Part shown: positions 7,810 through 14,351 of the stretch, piece after piece | Position numbering within the stretch: the first letter of the stretch is position 1 | How the letters are laid out: every line of letters begins with the position of its first letter | Source of the DNA: Deltaproteobacteria bacterium | GTDB lineage: Bacteria; Desulfobacterota; Deferrisomatia; Deferrisomatales; BM512 | Direction of reading: 5' to 3' | Assembly: GCA_002869005.1 (NCBI GenBank) | Contig: PKTU01000118.1 | Coordinates: forward strand, 1-32,400 | DNA: 32,400 nucleotides | Notes under the pieces: generated by a model | Seen by the model: only the letters and a program-made list of their open reading frames with translations | Database searches by the model: none | Told to the model about the DNA's origin: nothing | Translations under genes and position numbers: made by a program

Positions 7810-7838
7810 TTGCAGGCATAGGTGTTTTTATGTATATT
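7810..7838 (+). promoter_or_regulatory. Possible promoter ahead of the nucleoside phosphorylase-like gene
   Basis: TTGCAG (7810-7815), a 17-base spacer and TATATT (7833-7838, five of six bases) would start transcription near 7845, some 115 bases before the gene. The terminator-like hairpin at 7870-7894 lies between this promoter and the coding region. The 304 bases between 7655 and 7958 otherwise hold only AT-rich sequence and the likely queE promoter. Confidence 0.4.
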
Positions 7839-7869
7839 CAATTCATGCGGTATACGCAACTCCTCCCTC

Positions 7870-7894
7870 GGGGCCCACGGGCCCCTATTTTTTT
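7870..7894 (+). terminator. Intrinsic terminator or attenuator in the leader of the nucleoside phosphorylase-like gene
   Basis: GGGGCC-CACG-GGCCCC forms a very GC-rich perfect stem (the repeat arms are GGGGCCC and GGGCCCC), followed directly by TATTTTTTT. It works only on the plus strand. No plus-strand gene ends near it: the previous one stops at 6944, nearly 1 kb away. It therefore lies in the 5' leader of the gene that begins at 7959, or ends a very short RNA from the promoter just upstream. Confidence 0.7.
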
Positions 7895-7958
7895 GCCCTG
7901 ATTCCAAGAGCCGCGCTCCTGTGGTAGTTTATCCTCATTTATTAAAAAGGAGCACTGC

Positions 7959-8750
7959 ATGGGCAAGAACCATCCGTCTCTGGGAGACCCTTGCCGGGTT
8001 GTAAAAACCGCGCTTGGGTGCGCTCCGGAAGATATAGCGCCAAATGTAATAATTACCCCCTTCATGCCCCTCAAGGCGTTTCGCAGGCATTTTGAAAAAG
8101 ACTCTGTTAAAGAGCTGTCTCCCCCATTCTTTTTCGACGGCTTAACGGGAGTATATGGCGGCGAGCGCATTACCGTTATCCGTACGGGCATAGGGCCTTC
8201 ACGGGTGGGTGACTGCATCTCAATCCTCTCAATGACTCCGGCGCAAAACGTTCTATTCATCGGAGCCGTAGGCGCGTTGGGGGCGGGGCACCAAATAGGA
8301 GATATTTTTCTGCCCACCGAAGCCGCTGATGGCGAGGGCTATACCCGCTATCTGTTCAATAGCTTTAACGCCGTGGTGGAGAGCGCCCCAATAGTGGCAT
8401 GCGGCGGGTGCTTGGAGGCCGCCCTGGCAAAATTCGTCAAGGGCAGAGGGCTAACCGTAGGCCAAGGGCGGATCTTTACCATTGGCTCCATTGCCTTTGA
8501 ATCACAGGAGAATCTTCAAGTGCTAAAAGATAGCGGATTCGATGCAATCGAGATGGAGCTATCAGCGTTTTTCGCCGCCGCCGCCTATCATCAACTAGCC
8601 TTTGCCGCGTTAACCTACGTAAGTGATTTACCTTTACTTTCATCTTTGTGGGATAAAAAGAGCGTCGAAGAGAAAGAACGCCTAAAAGACGCCTACCGCT
8701 CCATGCCGCTCCTCTCGATGGAGTTCTTCTCATTACTTGATAAAGGTTAA
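7959..8750 (+). CDS. Nucleoside phosphorylase-superfamily protein
   Basis: A 263-residue cytoplasmic protein of the PNP/UDP phosphorylase fold. Seen: VIRTGIGPSRVGDCIS (phosphate/ribose site region), FIGAVGALGAGHQIGDIFLP (the family glycine-rich strand), and AIEMELSAFFAAA, the E-M-E ribose-contact motif, followed by VSD, where a base-interacting Asp is usual. Substrates in the family include uridine, purine nucleosides, 5'-methylthioadenosine and futalosine, and I cannot tell which applies. The ATG has AAAAAGGAG (7944-7952) six bases upstream. It forms a two-gene operon with the RluA-family gene six bases downstream. Its leader carries a terminator hairpin. Confidence 0.75.
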   Translation: MGKNHPSLGDPCRVVKTALGCAPEDIAPNVIITPFMPLKAFRRHFEKDSVKELSPPFFFDGLTGVYGGERITVIRTGIGPSRVGDCISILSMTPAQNVLFIGAVGALGAGHQIGDIFLPTEAADGEGYTRYLFNSFNAVVESAPIVACGGCLEAALAKFVKGRGLTVGQGRIFTIGSIAFESQENLQVLKDSGFDAIEMELSAFFAAAAYHQLAFAALTYVSDLPLLSSLWDKKSVEEKERLKDAYRSMPLLSMEFFSLLDKG

Positions 8751-8756
8751 GGGTAA

Positions 8757-9806
8757 ATGAAGGAGCTTGTTGCCGTAGAGCGCCCAATTAAGGTGGAAAA
8801 AAAGTGGAGCGGGCTCTCTATTCTGGATGCCGTGCGCCGCGCATTTCCAGAGCTTACTGCTCGCGAAGTCTTCAAAAAGGTGAGAATGGGCGAGCTTAAG
8901 GTCAACGGATCCCCCAGAAAGCCCCTGGATCTTATCTTTGAGGGTGATCTCATAACGGCCATCCTTCATCTGCCTCCTACGCCTGTAGCGGTTCCGATAA
9001 TAAATGAGAATGTATATATAAAGACCCCCGCAGGCCCGTTCACCATAGTTCGAGAAGACGAGGAGCTCCTCATCATTTCAAAGCCAACGGGTTGCGCAAG
9101 CCACCCGGCGCTACGCCATAGCGGGGATACCCTGATAGAGCGAGTGCGCTTCTACCTCAAAGTGAGCGAAAAAGATGAGTTTCAGCCCGCGCTTGCCAAC
9201 CGCTTGGATATTGAGACGAGTGGCATTGTGCTTGTTGGGAAAAGCCGGAAGGCGCGTCAAAAGCTTGGGGTAGCTTTACAGAAAGGGTTGGTTGGTAAGC
9301 GATATCTGGCGCTTGTTGCAGGTTTAATGGAGTTCGACGAGGGAGAGTTTTTACAATCGCTCGAAAAAAAGGCTGATTCCAGAGACATCGCCAAGTACCC
9401 GGCTGGACACCCTCGCCTTTCAGGGAGGACGCAGTCGGCACACACCAGGTATCGGGTATTGGCGAGAAGTCAATATCCCCTTCCGGTTACGCTCGTCGAG
9501 GTCGAACTCCTAACTGGAAGAAACCACCAGATTCGCAGGCATTTCTCCGATAGCGGTCACCCGATAGTTTTGGATAATAGGTATGGTGACCCTATTTTCA
9601 ACGAAGAGATAAAAGAGCTGACGAAGCTAAGACGGATGTTCCTGCATGCCTGGAGAGTAACCCTGGACCACCCTAAGAGCAGGGAGCCGCTTTTAGTGAG
9701 TTCATCAATGCCTAAGGAGTTGGAAGAAGCTTTAAGGGTGTTCGGGGTGGATGGCGCCAAAAGCGCTGAGGAAGCTGGCGAATGGATATTCGGTGGCAGT
9801 GGTTAA
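8757..9806 (+). CDS. RluA-family pseudouridine synthase, RluC-like
   Basis: The second pseudouridine synthase in the window. An S4-like domain at residues 18-66 (ILDAVRRAFPELTAREVFKK...GELKVNG) precedes the catalytic domain. The active-site motif reads ANRLDIETSG with Asp151 as nucleophile; the usual HRLD histidine is Asn here. GRNHQIRRHF near residue 252 corresponds to the usual HQIR motif. Length 349 residues with a C-terminal tail of about 30 residues. Target RNA is not predictable. It is co-transcribed with the nucleoside phosphorylase-like gene. Its TAA shares bases with the convergent PilZ gene's stop. Confidence 0.8.
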   Translation: MKELVAVERPIKVEKKWSGLSILDAVRRAFPELTAREVFKKVRMGELKVNGSPRKPLDLIFEGDLITAILHLPPTPVAVPIINENVYIKTPAGPFTIVREDEELLIISKPTGCASHPALRHSGDTLIERVRFYLKVSEKDEFQPALANRLDIETSGIVLVGKSRKARQKLGVALQKGLVGKRYLALVAGLMEFDEGEFLQSLEKKADSRDIAKYPAGHPRLSGRTQSAHTRYRVLARSQYPLPVTLVEVELLTGRNHQIRRHFSDSGHPIVLDNRYGDPIFNEEIKELTKLRRMFLHAWRVTLDHPKSREPLLVSSSMPKELEEALRVFGVDGAKSAEEAGEWIFGGSG

Positions 9807-10177
9807 GTGTCCTGCGCCACGGCTTCAACCCACTTATCAATGTATATGGCGTCTTTTTCAGGTAGGTCAAGAAACTCGACGCCGAAGCCTGCCGGTAAGG
9901 TTGAGTTGTGCCGGTAGCCGCGAGACCACACCACTCTCGCTTTGCAAGAGAAGAGCCTGGTGCTCTCTCCCGGAAGAGAGAACTGTATCTCGTAGATATC
10001 TCCCGCTTCTCTCAACTTCGCCGTTGATATGAAGAGCCCGCTGCGACTTATATTCTGGGCATATCCGAAGAATACCTCCATGCCGCAGATGTAACGTGCT
10101 TCGCGCACTACCACAGGGCTTCTCGGATAGGCCCTGCGATTAGCCGTTCTGTTTGTGGAGGGTTCTTTTGTCGCCAT
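9803..10177 (-). CDS. PilZ domain protein, cyclic di-GMP receptor
   Basis: A stand-alone PilZ domain of about 124 residues. Both binding motifs are intact: RxxxR within RRAYPR (Arg15 and Arg19) and NxSxxG in NISRSG (42-47). Cyclic di-GMP binding is therefore expected. Such proteins tune motility, polysaccharide export or transcription. I choose ATG 10177 with GGGAGAGG upstream, rather than the GTG at 10213, which would add twelve residues. It is last in a minus-strand run after the HemL-like, PA2779-like and C39-like genes, so it may act with that secreted module, but this is inference. Confidence 0.82.
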   Translation of the reverse strand: MATKEPSTNRTANRRAYPRSPVVVREARYICGMEVFFGYAQNISRSGLFISTAKLREAGDIYEIQFSLPGESTRLFSCKARVVWSRGYRHNSTLPAGFGVEFLDLPEKDAIYIDKWVEAVAQDT

Positions 10178-10225
10178 GCGGGTGGTGCCTCTCCCTTTAT
10201 TAAATATCCTCACAGCTTAGCAGAT

Positions 10226-11170
10226 TTAAGGCTCAACCTCAAAAGCTCCTCCGACTTCTTTTAACGTATCCTGATAAGGCTTAAGATCCAGGCCCTGCGC
10301 GCGAGCTTTTGAGATTGCCTCATCGGCATAGCGAACCGCATCTTCAAGGCGCCCATCGCCATGGGCTGCAAGAGCAAGGTTGTTAAGGGGCTCGGGCCTA
10401 TCCGGAGCGAGGTGCGCCGCAGCCTTAAGATGTTTTACACCATCGGCACTCTCGCCTGAAAGGTAAAGCGCACCGCCTAAAGAAAAATGGCCCCTCCAGG
10501 ATTTTGGAAATCTGCGGATGAAAGCTTTGTATCCCGCCAGCGCCGCTCCGGTTTGCCCCGCACCCTCAAGCTCAATTATCGAGGTGAGGATATCGCCCTC
10601 CCCCCCATCAGCCGGTAGTTCGCCCGGCGGCAGCGCGAGGAGCCCCTGGCTGCCGCTTCTGGCCCATGTCCGTGAAAATGTATCCAGATCTTCCTTTGCC
10701 GGCGTCTCTTCGCCCTGATAGAGGGTCACTGTCTCTTCAGTAAGGTCGTAACCTGCCAAAACGGAGTAGTGGTAGAGGGGGCTGAAGGATAGCCCCCTGT
10801 TTTCAAGTACGAGCACAGGATGACCTGACTCAACTTCTCTAAAGAGAGCGGCCAGCTTGGGCTCAATCTTATGGGCCAGGCGGCCATGAGCGCGGATCTC
10901 TCCTGCTATGTCATGCAGAAAGGAACCCTCCTTGGCGGGAGTATAGACGGTGGGCAGAAGGGCCTCCGGTGTAGCGTCAGGAACCCCGCTCCACCTTAAA
11001 ATCGTCGCAAGGGATGCCGGGCCGCATTGGTTTTCGCGCTGGTTGAAACCATAAAGAGGAGAGATGTTGGCTGTCTGAGTAAGTCCTTCGTCAGAAAGCT
11101 CGGTTGAAACGGCGGCGCACCCCATAAGGAGCAACGCCGCCGCGATTGCCGTTAAAGAAATGCCTTTCAG
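10226..11170 (-). CDS. PA2778-family C39-like cysteine peptidase lipoprotein with TPR repeats
   Basis: The first half is a bacteriocin-processing (C39-like) papain-fold domain. The catalytic Cys is in NQCGPASLATILRW, and the His in HYSVLAGYD has the usual spacing. Tetratricopeptide repeats follow (RGHFSLGGALYLSG..., PEPLNNLALAAHGDGRLEDA). The N-terminus is a lipoprotein signal: KKLKGISLTAIAAALLLMGC, with Cys as lipid anchor. The only ATG/GTG/TTG starts in frame (TTG 11134, ATG 11125) cut this signal off. The frame is open upstream to a stop near 11185, so I infer CTG 11170 or translation coupled to the PA2779-family gene 15 bases upstream. Transfer into the envelope and proteolysis are expected; its substrate is unknown. 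Confidence 0.7.
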   Translation of the reverse strand: MKGISLTAIAAALLLMGCAAVSTELSDEGLTQTANISPLYGFNQRENQCGPASLATILRWSGVPDATPEALLPTVYTPAKEGSFLHDIAGEIRAHGRLAHKIEPKLAALFREVESGHPVLVLENRGLSFSPLYHYSVLAGYDLTEETVTLYQGEETPAKEDLDTFSRTWARSGSQGLLALPPGELPADGGEGDILTSIIELEGAGQTGAALAGYKAFIRRFPKSWRGHFSLGGALYLSGESADGVKHLKAAAHLAPDRPEPLNNLALAAHGDGRLEDAVRYADEAISKARAQGLDLKPYQDTLKEVGGAFEVEP

Positions 11171-11185
11171 CTTCTTAACCCGCTA

Positions 11186-11575
11186 TCAGTACTGCGGATT
11201 GACGAAGGGAAAGACGTTTGTGTAACCGAGGATGTCGGTTACTAGCAGGACGATAAAGACAAAGACCACCGCCCCTATTACCGGAGAACCACCTGCCGGC
11301 ATCGTCTCAAGCTGGTTAAGGGCGTTCTGCGCCTCGGCATCGGTCATTCGCGCAACGCGCCTTACCGCCTCATCGGGGTCGATCCCCATTGAGGCAAGAC
11401 TATCACTTACCTCCTGACGCTCGACCATGGAGATGAGCTTGGCCTGAGGAGAGTTTATCATCTCACCATTGGACACCCAGCCCGCCATCGCCGGGGAAGC
11501 GGGTAGAAAACAGAAGAGGTAAGCCAATGCTACTATAAAACTTACACTCCTTAATGCGCTGCGTTTACCTGACAT
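11186..11575 (-). CDS. PA2779-family small exported protein
   Basis: 129 residues. An N-terminal signal peptide (SFIVALAYLFCFLPASPAMA, likely cleaved after AMA) is followed by a short helical domain (MVERQEVSDSLASMGIDPDEAVRRVA...). A C-terminal transmembrane helix (GAVVFVFIVLLVTDILGY) ends in NVFPFVNPQY. This architecture and the adjacent C39-like lipoprotein match the PA2779-PA2778 pair known from Pseudomonas and others. Function is not established. The ATG at 11575 has AAAGGAG five bases upstream. It is probably co-transcribed with the upstream aminotransferase, 25 bases away. Confidence 0.72.
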   Translation of the reverse strand: MSGKRSALRSVSFIVALAYLFCFLPASPAMAGWVSNGEMINSPQAKLISMVERQEVSDSLASMGIDPDEAVRRVARMTDAEAQNALNQLETMPAGGSPVIGAVVFVFIVLLVTDILGYTNVFPFVNPQY

Positions 11576-11600
11576 AGCTGCTCCTTTCTAAAATTAATTG

Positions 11601-12941
11601 CTAAAGCTGAAGCTCATTTTTAAGGTCTTTTGCCGCCATTTCATAAGCGTCAAGCGCCATTTCAACCTCTTCGTCGCCGTGAGTTTGAGAGAGAGCGCCC
11701 CCGCCGTGCATAGAATATATGCCATGATTAAGTAATGCTATTTTGAGCTCCCTGTCGGCAACACGGGAGTATGTTTTTTCAGCGATATCGGCAGGAGAGG
11801 AGATCAATCCGTCATCGCCCTTAAGTATGTGAGTCATAAAGAGGCTACCCATCCCCGTGCAAGCGGCTGGAAGGGCGTTCGCGGTAAAACGCTCTACTAT
11901 CCCCTTTCGCATTGCCTCGCCCCTTGCCGCCAGAAGCCCATAAATGGTGCTTTGCTGCTTTCGCAAAGAGTCCATAGTCGCCAGGCCGGCCGCCATCGTC
12001 GCAGGGTTGGCGGAAAAGGTGCCGCCGCCTACAAGAACTGGCCGTCCGGGGCTCTCGGGCTGAAAAGGATTGGCAAGCTCCATAATATCATCTCGCCCGC
12101 CGTAGATGCCTATGGGAAAGCCTCCGCCGACAATCTTCCCGAGGGTAACGAGGTCAGGCGTGACCTCATATTCATCTGCCAGGATCCCATATCTGAAGCG
12201 AAATCCGGTTATGATTTCATCAAAAATGAGCACCGCGCCTAAATCGTCACAGGTCTTCCTGAGGAACTCCAGGTATTCTTTTTCAGCGGGTATAAAGCCG
12301 CCTGAGCCTAGCATCGGTTCAACTATTATAGCCGCGATATGGTCTTGATGGAGATTGATGACCTTCTTGGATTCCTCAATGTTGTTAAAAGTAAGGTGTG
12401 CCACTCCCTGCATGTCGGGCTCCAGGAGACCGGGCCCTTCAGGCTCTTCATAGGGAGGGCGTACAGCGAAGCTCAGGTCTGTGGATGCGCCGTGCCAGCC
12501 GCCTGCTACCTTAAGAACCCAGCCCTTGCCGGTGAACGCCCGCGCAAGACGCACAGCGTACATGGTCGCTTCGGTCCCAGTGCAGCAAAAGCGAAGTTTT
12601 TTTATTGCGGGGGCGGCAAGCATGATTTCATCTGCAAGCCGAAGTTCCAACTCATTTGGCATACCCCAATGCCAGCCGCTCTCCAGCACGTTAGCCACCG
12701 CGCGCTTGACCGTCCCAAAAGCGTGGCCGAAGATCAGCGAGTAATGGCCCATCCAAAGGTCTATGATATCCCTGCCGTCTACATCCGTGAAGCGAGGGCC
12801 ACTTGATTGGCGAGGGAATATCGGGTAAGGCTGAAAAGCCCTTATGTTGTGACAGATGCCGCCGGGGAAGAGGTGCTTGGCATGGCCGTAGAGGGTGCGG
12901 GAGCCAAGGGTGAGCTCCTTGTACTTCTCTTCTATACTCAC
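11601..12941 (-). CDS. Class III aminotransferase, glutamate-1-semialdehyde 2,1-aminomutase-like
   Basis: A 446-residue PLP enzyme. Seen: CCTGTEATMYAVRLAR (phosphate-binding motif like the SGTEA of HemL), GGWHG, IFDEIITGFRFRYG with the PLP-ring Asp241, and the Schiff-base lysine Lys269 in TLGKIVGGGFPIG. The overall pattern is closest to the HemL branch. Divergence at the N-terminus and the setting away from tetrapyrrole genes make a true hemL doubtful, so an amine- or amino-acid-specific aminotransferase is as likely. The GTG start at 12941 has AAGGAG six bases upstream. It heads the minus-strand run with the PA2779, PA2778 and PilZ genes. Confidence 0.75.
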   Translation of the reverse strand: MSIEEKYKELTLGSRTLYGHAKHLFPGGICHNIRAFQPYPIFPRQSSGPRFTDVDGRDIIDLWMGHYSLIFGHAFGTVKRAVANVLESGWHWGMPNELELRLADEIMLAAPAIKKLRFCCTGTEATMYAVRLARAFTGKGWVLKVAGGWHGASTDLSFAVRPPYEEPEGPGLLEPDMQGVAHLTFNNIEESKKVINLHQDHIAAIIVEPMLGSGGFIPAEKEYLEFLRKTCDDLGAVLIFDEIITGFRFRYGILADEYEVTPDLVTLGKIVGGGFPIGIYGGRDDIMELANPFQPESPGRPVLVGGGTFSANPATMAAGLATMDSLRKQQSTIYGLLAARGEAMRKGIVERFTANALPAACTGMGSLFMTHILKGDDGLISSPADIAEKTYSRVADRELKIALLNHGIYSMHGGGALSQTHGDEEVEMALDAYEMAAKDLKNELQL

Positions 12942-13049
12942 AGGATTCTCCTTGCCGAGCCTGAGGTGATGTTAAAGGAAATTTGTAACATGACTGGACC
13001 TTTCGGGCAAGGCGGTGAGATTGGGAACCTTAAACTTTATAAAGTCAGC

Positions 13050-13055
13050 TATAAT
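13050..13055 (+). promoter_or_regulatory. Possible -10 box for the four-helix membrane protein
   Basis: A perfect TATAAT stands about 40 bases ahead of the predicted translation start, in the 150-base divergent gap behind the aminotransferase gene. No good -35 box is found at 16-18 bases. Confidence 0.35.
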
Positions 13056-13094
13056 ATAAAGGAACACTAGCCTAATAAGCCAAGGAGTTTCAAA

Positions 13095-13544
13095 ATAACT
13101 TCCCGGAAAACGGTTCAATCATTAAAGCCAGCCGCGTCTGCTTCGACGCAGCTGTTTTTAGCCGCGCTTCTCTGGTCGTCGGTAGGCGCCTTTCTGCTCT
13201 ATCGCGGAGGCAAAGCGGCGCTGACTCTTGCGCCGGCCATGGCGGCCTTGGTTATCTCCGTCGCTTTTGTCATCGGGCTATTTAAAGGGTATATGGTAAT
13301 GCGCCCCGTTTCAGCACGTTCGGCAAGTCGTATAATAGAGCGTGGAGATGGTAAATGCGTTGGCGGATTTTTATCATGGAAGAGTTGGCTCTTTGTATTT
13401 GGCATGAGCTTGATGGGCAAGTTGCTACGGGCGGCCTCTCTGCCGCCATGGGTCACTGGCATTATTCTTGGTGGTGTGGGGTTGGCGCTCCTTGTCGGCT
13501 CACTCTTTTTCTGGCGCGCTTGGTTCGACAGGTTCTGGGGGTGA
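13095..13544 (+). CDS. Four-helix membrane protein of unknown function, apparent ATA start
   Basis: A small integral membrane protein of about 149 residues. Four hydrophobic stretches are visible: LFLAALLWSSVGAFLLY, MAALVISVAFVIGLF, SWLFVFGMSLMGKLL and VTGIILGGVGLALLVGSLFF. The loop after the second is basic (RSASRIIERGDGK), which suggests it faces the cytoplasm. The first helix lies before any ATG, GTG or TTG in this frame. The frame is open back to a TAG at 13068, and AAGGAG (13082-13087) lies seven bases before ATA 13095. I take ATA as the start, or as ATG altered by mutation or sequencing error. If only ATG 13239 is used, helix one is lost. I do not recognise the family. The end overlaps the acyltransferase gene by 45 bases. 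Confidence 0.6.
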   Translation: MTSRKTVQSLKPAASASTQLFLAALLWSSVGAFLLYRGGKAALTLAPAMAALVISVAFVIGLFKGYMVMRPVSARSASRIIERGDGKCVGGFLSWKSWLFVFGMSLMGKLLRAASLPPWVTGIILGGVGLALLVGSLFFWRAWFDRFWG

Positions 13545-14351
13545 TGCTCCCCACCTTGCCAACTCTTCCGTTATGAATTTGACCGTGGCCCTATGTGCGG
13601 CGTCGCCTTTACCTTCCGGCTCCAAAGGAACTCCAAATTTAAAGTGGACCGTATTAGCCGGCAGGATGGGACCGAAATCTTTAAAGCGCTTTCCGGTGGA
13701 CCAAAAATTCGTCTTCAGCGCCAGGGGAATCAGCTTGACTTCCGAGCGGGCAGCGAGCTTGGCCCCTATTGAGTTGAATGCGCTGGGGTCGAAATAAGGC
13801 GCTCTGGTGGTCTGAGGGAACACGATAACGCTCATACCATCGGTCAGGCGGGCTTTTCCCTCCCGTAGAACAGTGGTCAGATCCTCCCGGGGATTTGCGC
13901 GCCCCACCGCTATGGGGTTCCTTGAACGCATAACCCACCCAAAAACAGGATAGTTGAGAAGCTGCTCCTTAATGACAAAGGTAACGGGGCCTCGCGGCCT
14001 AAGAATCGATGGCAGCAAGAAGGTCTCAAGGGTCGACATGTGGTTAGCAACGTATACTACCGGCTTTCCATCGGTAGGTAAGTTTTCCATACCTTCGATA
14101 AGCACGTTTCCGCCTGAGCGCTCAACGGCGTTAAATACCTCCAGAGAACTTTTTATCCATGCGTCACCATCGTACAGGCCCGCTTTTGCAATCCTGGCAG
14201 CCCTATAAACCGTGCTGGAAATTCTGGGATAAAAAGCCAGGGCAGGGGAGATTTTGCCCACCAGACAGCGCCTTTTTCCCGGATCGGTTTTGTATGTGGC
14301 AGCTCCGGCGAATGGGGAGGTAGTAGTTTTTAAAGAAGAGTCGGTAGTCAT
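13500..14351 (-). CDS. PlsC-like (LPLAT family) acyltransferase
   Basis: A 283-residue lysophospholipid/glycerol-phosphate acyltransferase relative. Motif I reads NHMSTLET (His104), with Glu at the place of the usual Asp of HX4D. The glycerol-phosphate motif FPEGTR reads FPQTTR at 178-183. Other family hallmarks remain (VTFVIKEQLLNYPVFGWVMRSRNPIAVGR). The start at ATG 14351 overlaps the TGA of the glycosyltransferase gene as ATGA, so the two are coupled and likely act on the same lipid or glycolipid. A longer frame beginning at 14411 lies inside the glycosyltransferase gene and is unlikely. Acceptor unknown. The 45-base tail-to-tail overlap with the membrane protein gene is unusual. Confidence 0.8.
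   Translation of the reverse strand: MTTDSSLKTTTSPFAGAATYKTDPGKRRCLVGKISPALAFYPRISSTVYRAARIAKAGLYDGDAWIKSSLEVFNAVERSGGNVLIEGMENLPTDGKPVVYVANHMSTLETFLLPSILRPRGPVTFVIKEQLLNYPVFGWVMRSRNPIAVGRANPREDLTTVLREGKARLTDGMSVIVFPQTTRAPYFDPSAFNSIGAKLAARSEVKLIPLALKTNFWSTGKRFKDFGPILPANTVHFKFGVPLEPEGKGDAAHRATVKFITEELARWGASPPEPVEPSAPEKE

Noticed and set aside
7838-8317. A 159-codon minus-strand frame over the nucleoside phosphorylase-like gene
   Set aside because: Antisense to a gene with a clear family fold and strong ribosome site.
12807-13070. An 87-codon plus-strand frame reaching into the divergent gap behind the aminotransferase
   Set aside because: Half of it is antisense to the conserved N-terminus of the aminotransferase, and it lacks a ribosome site.
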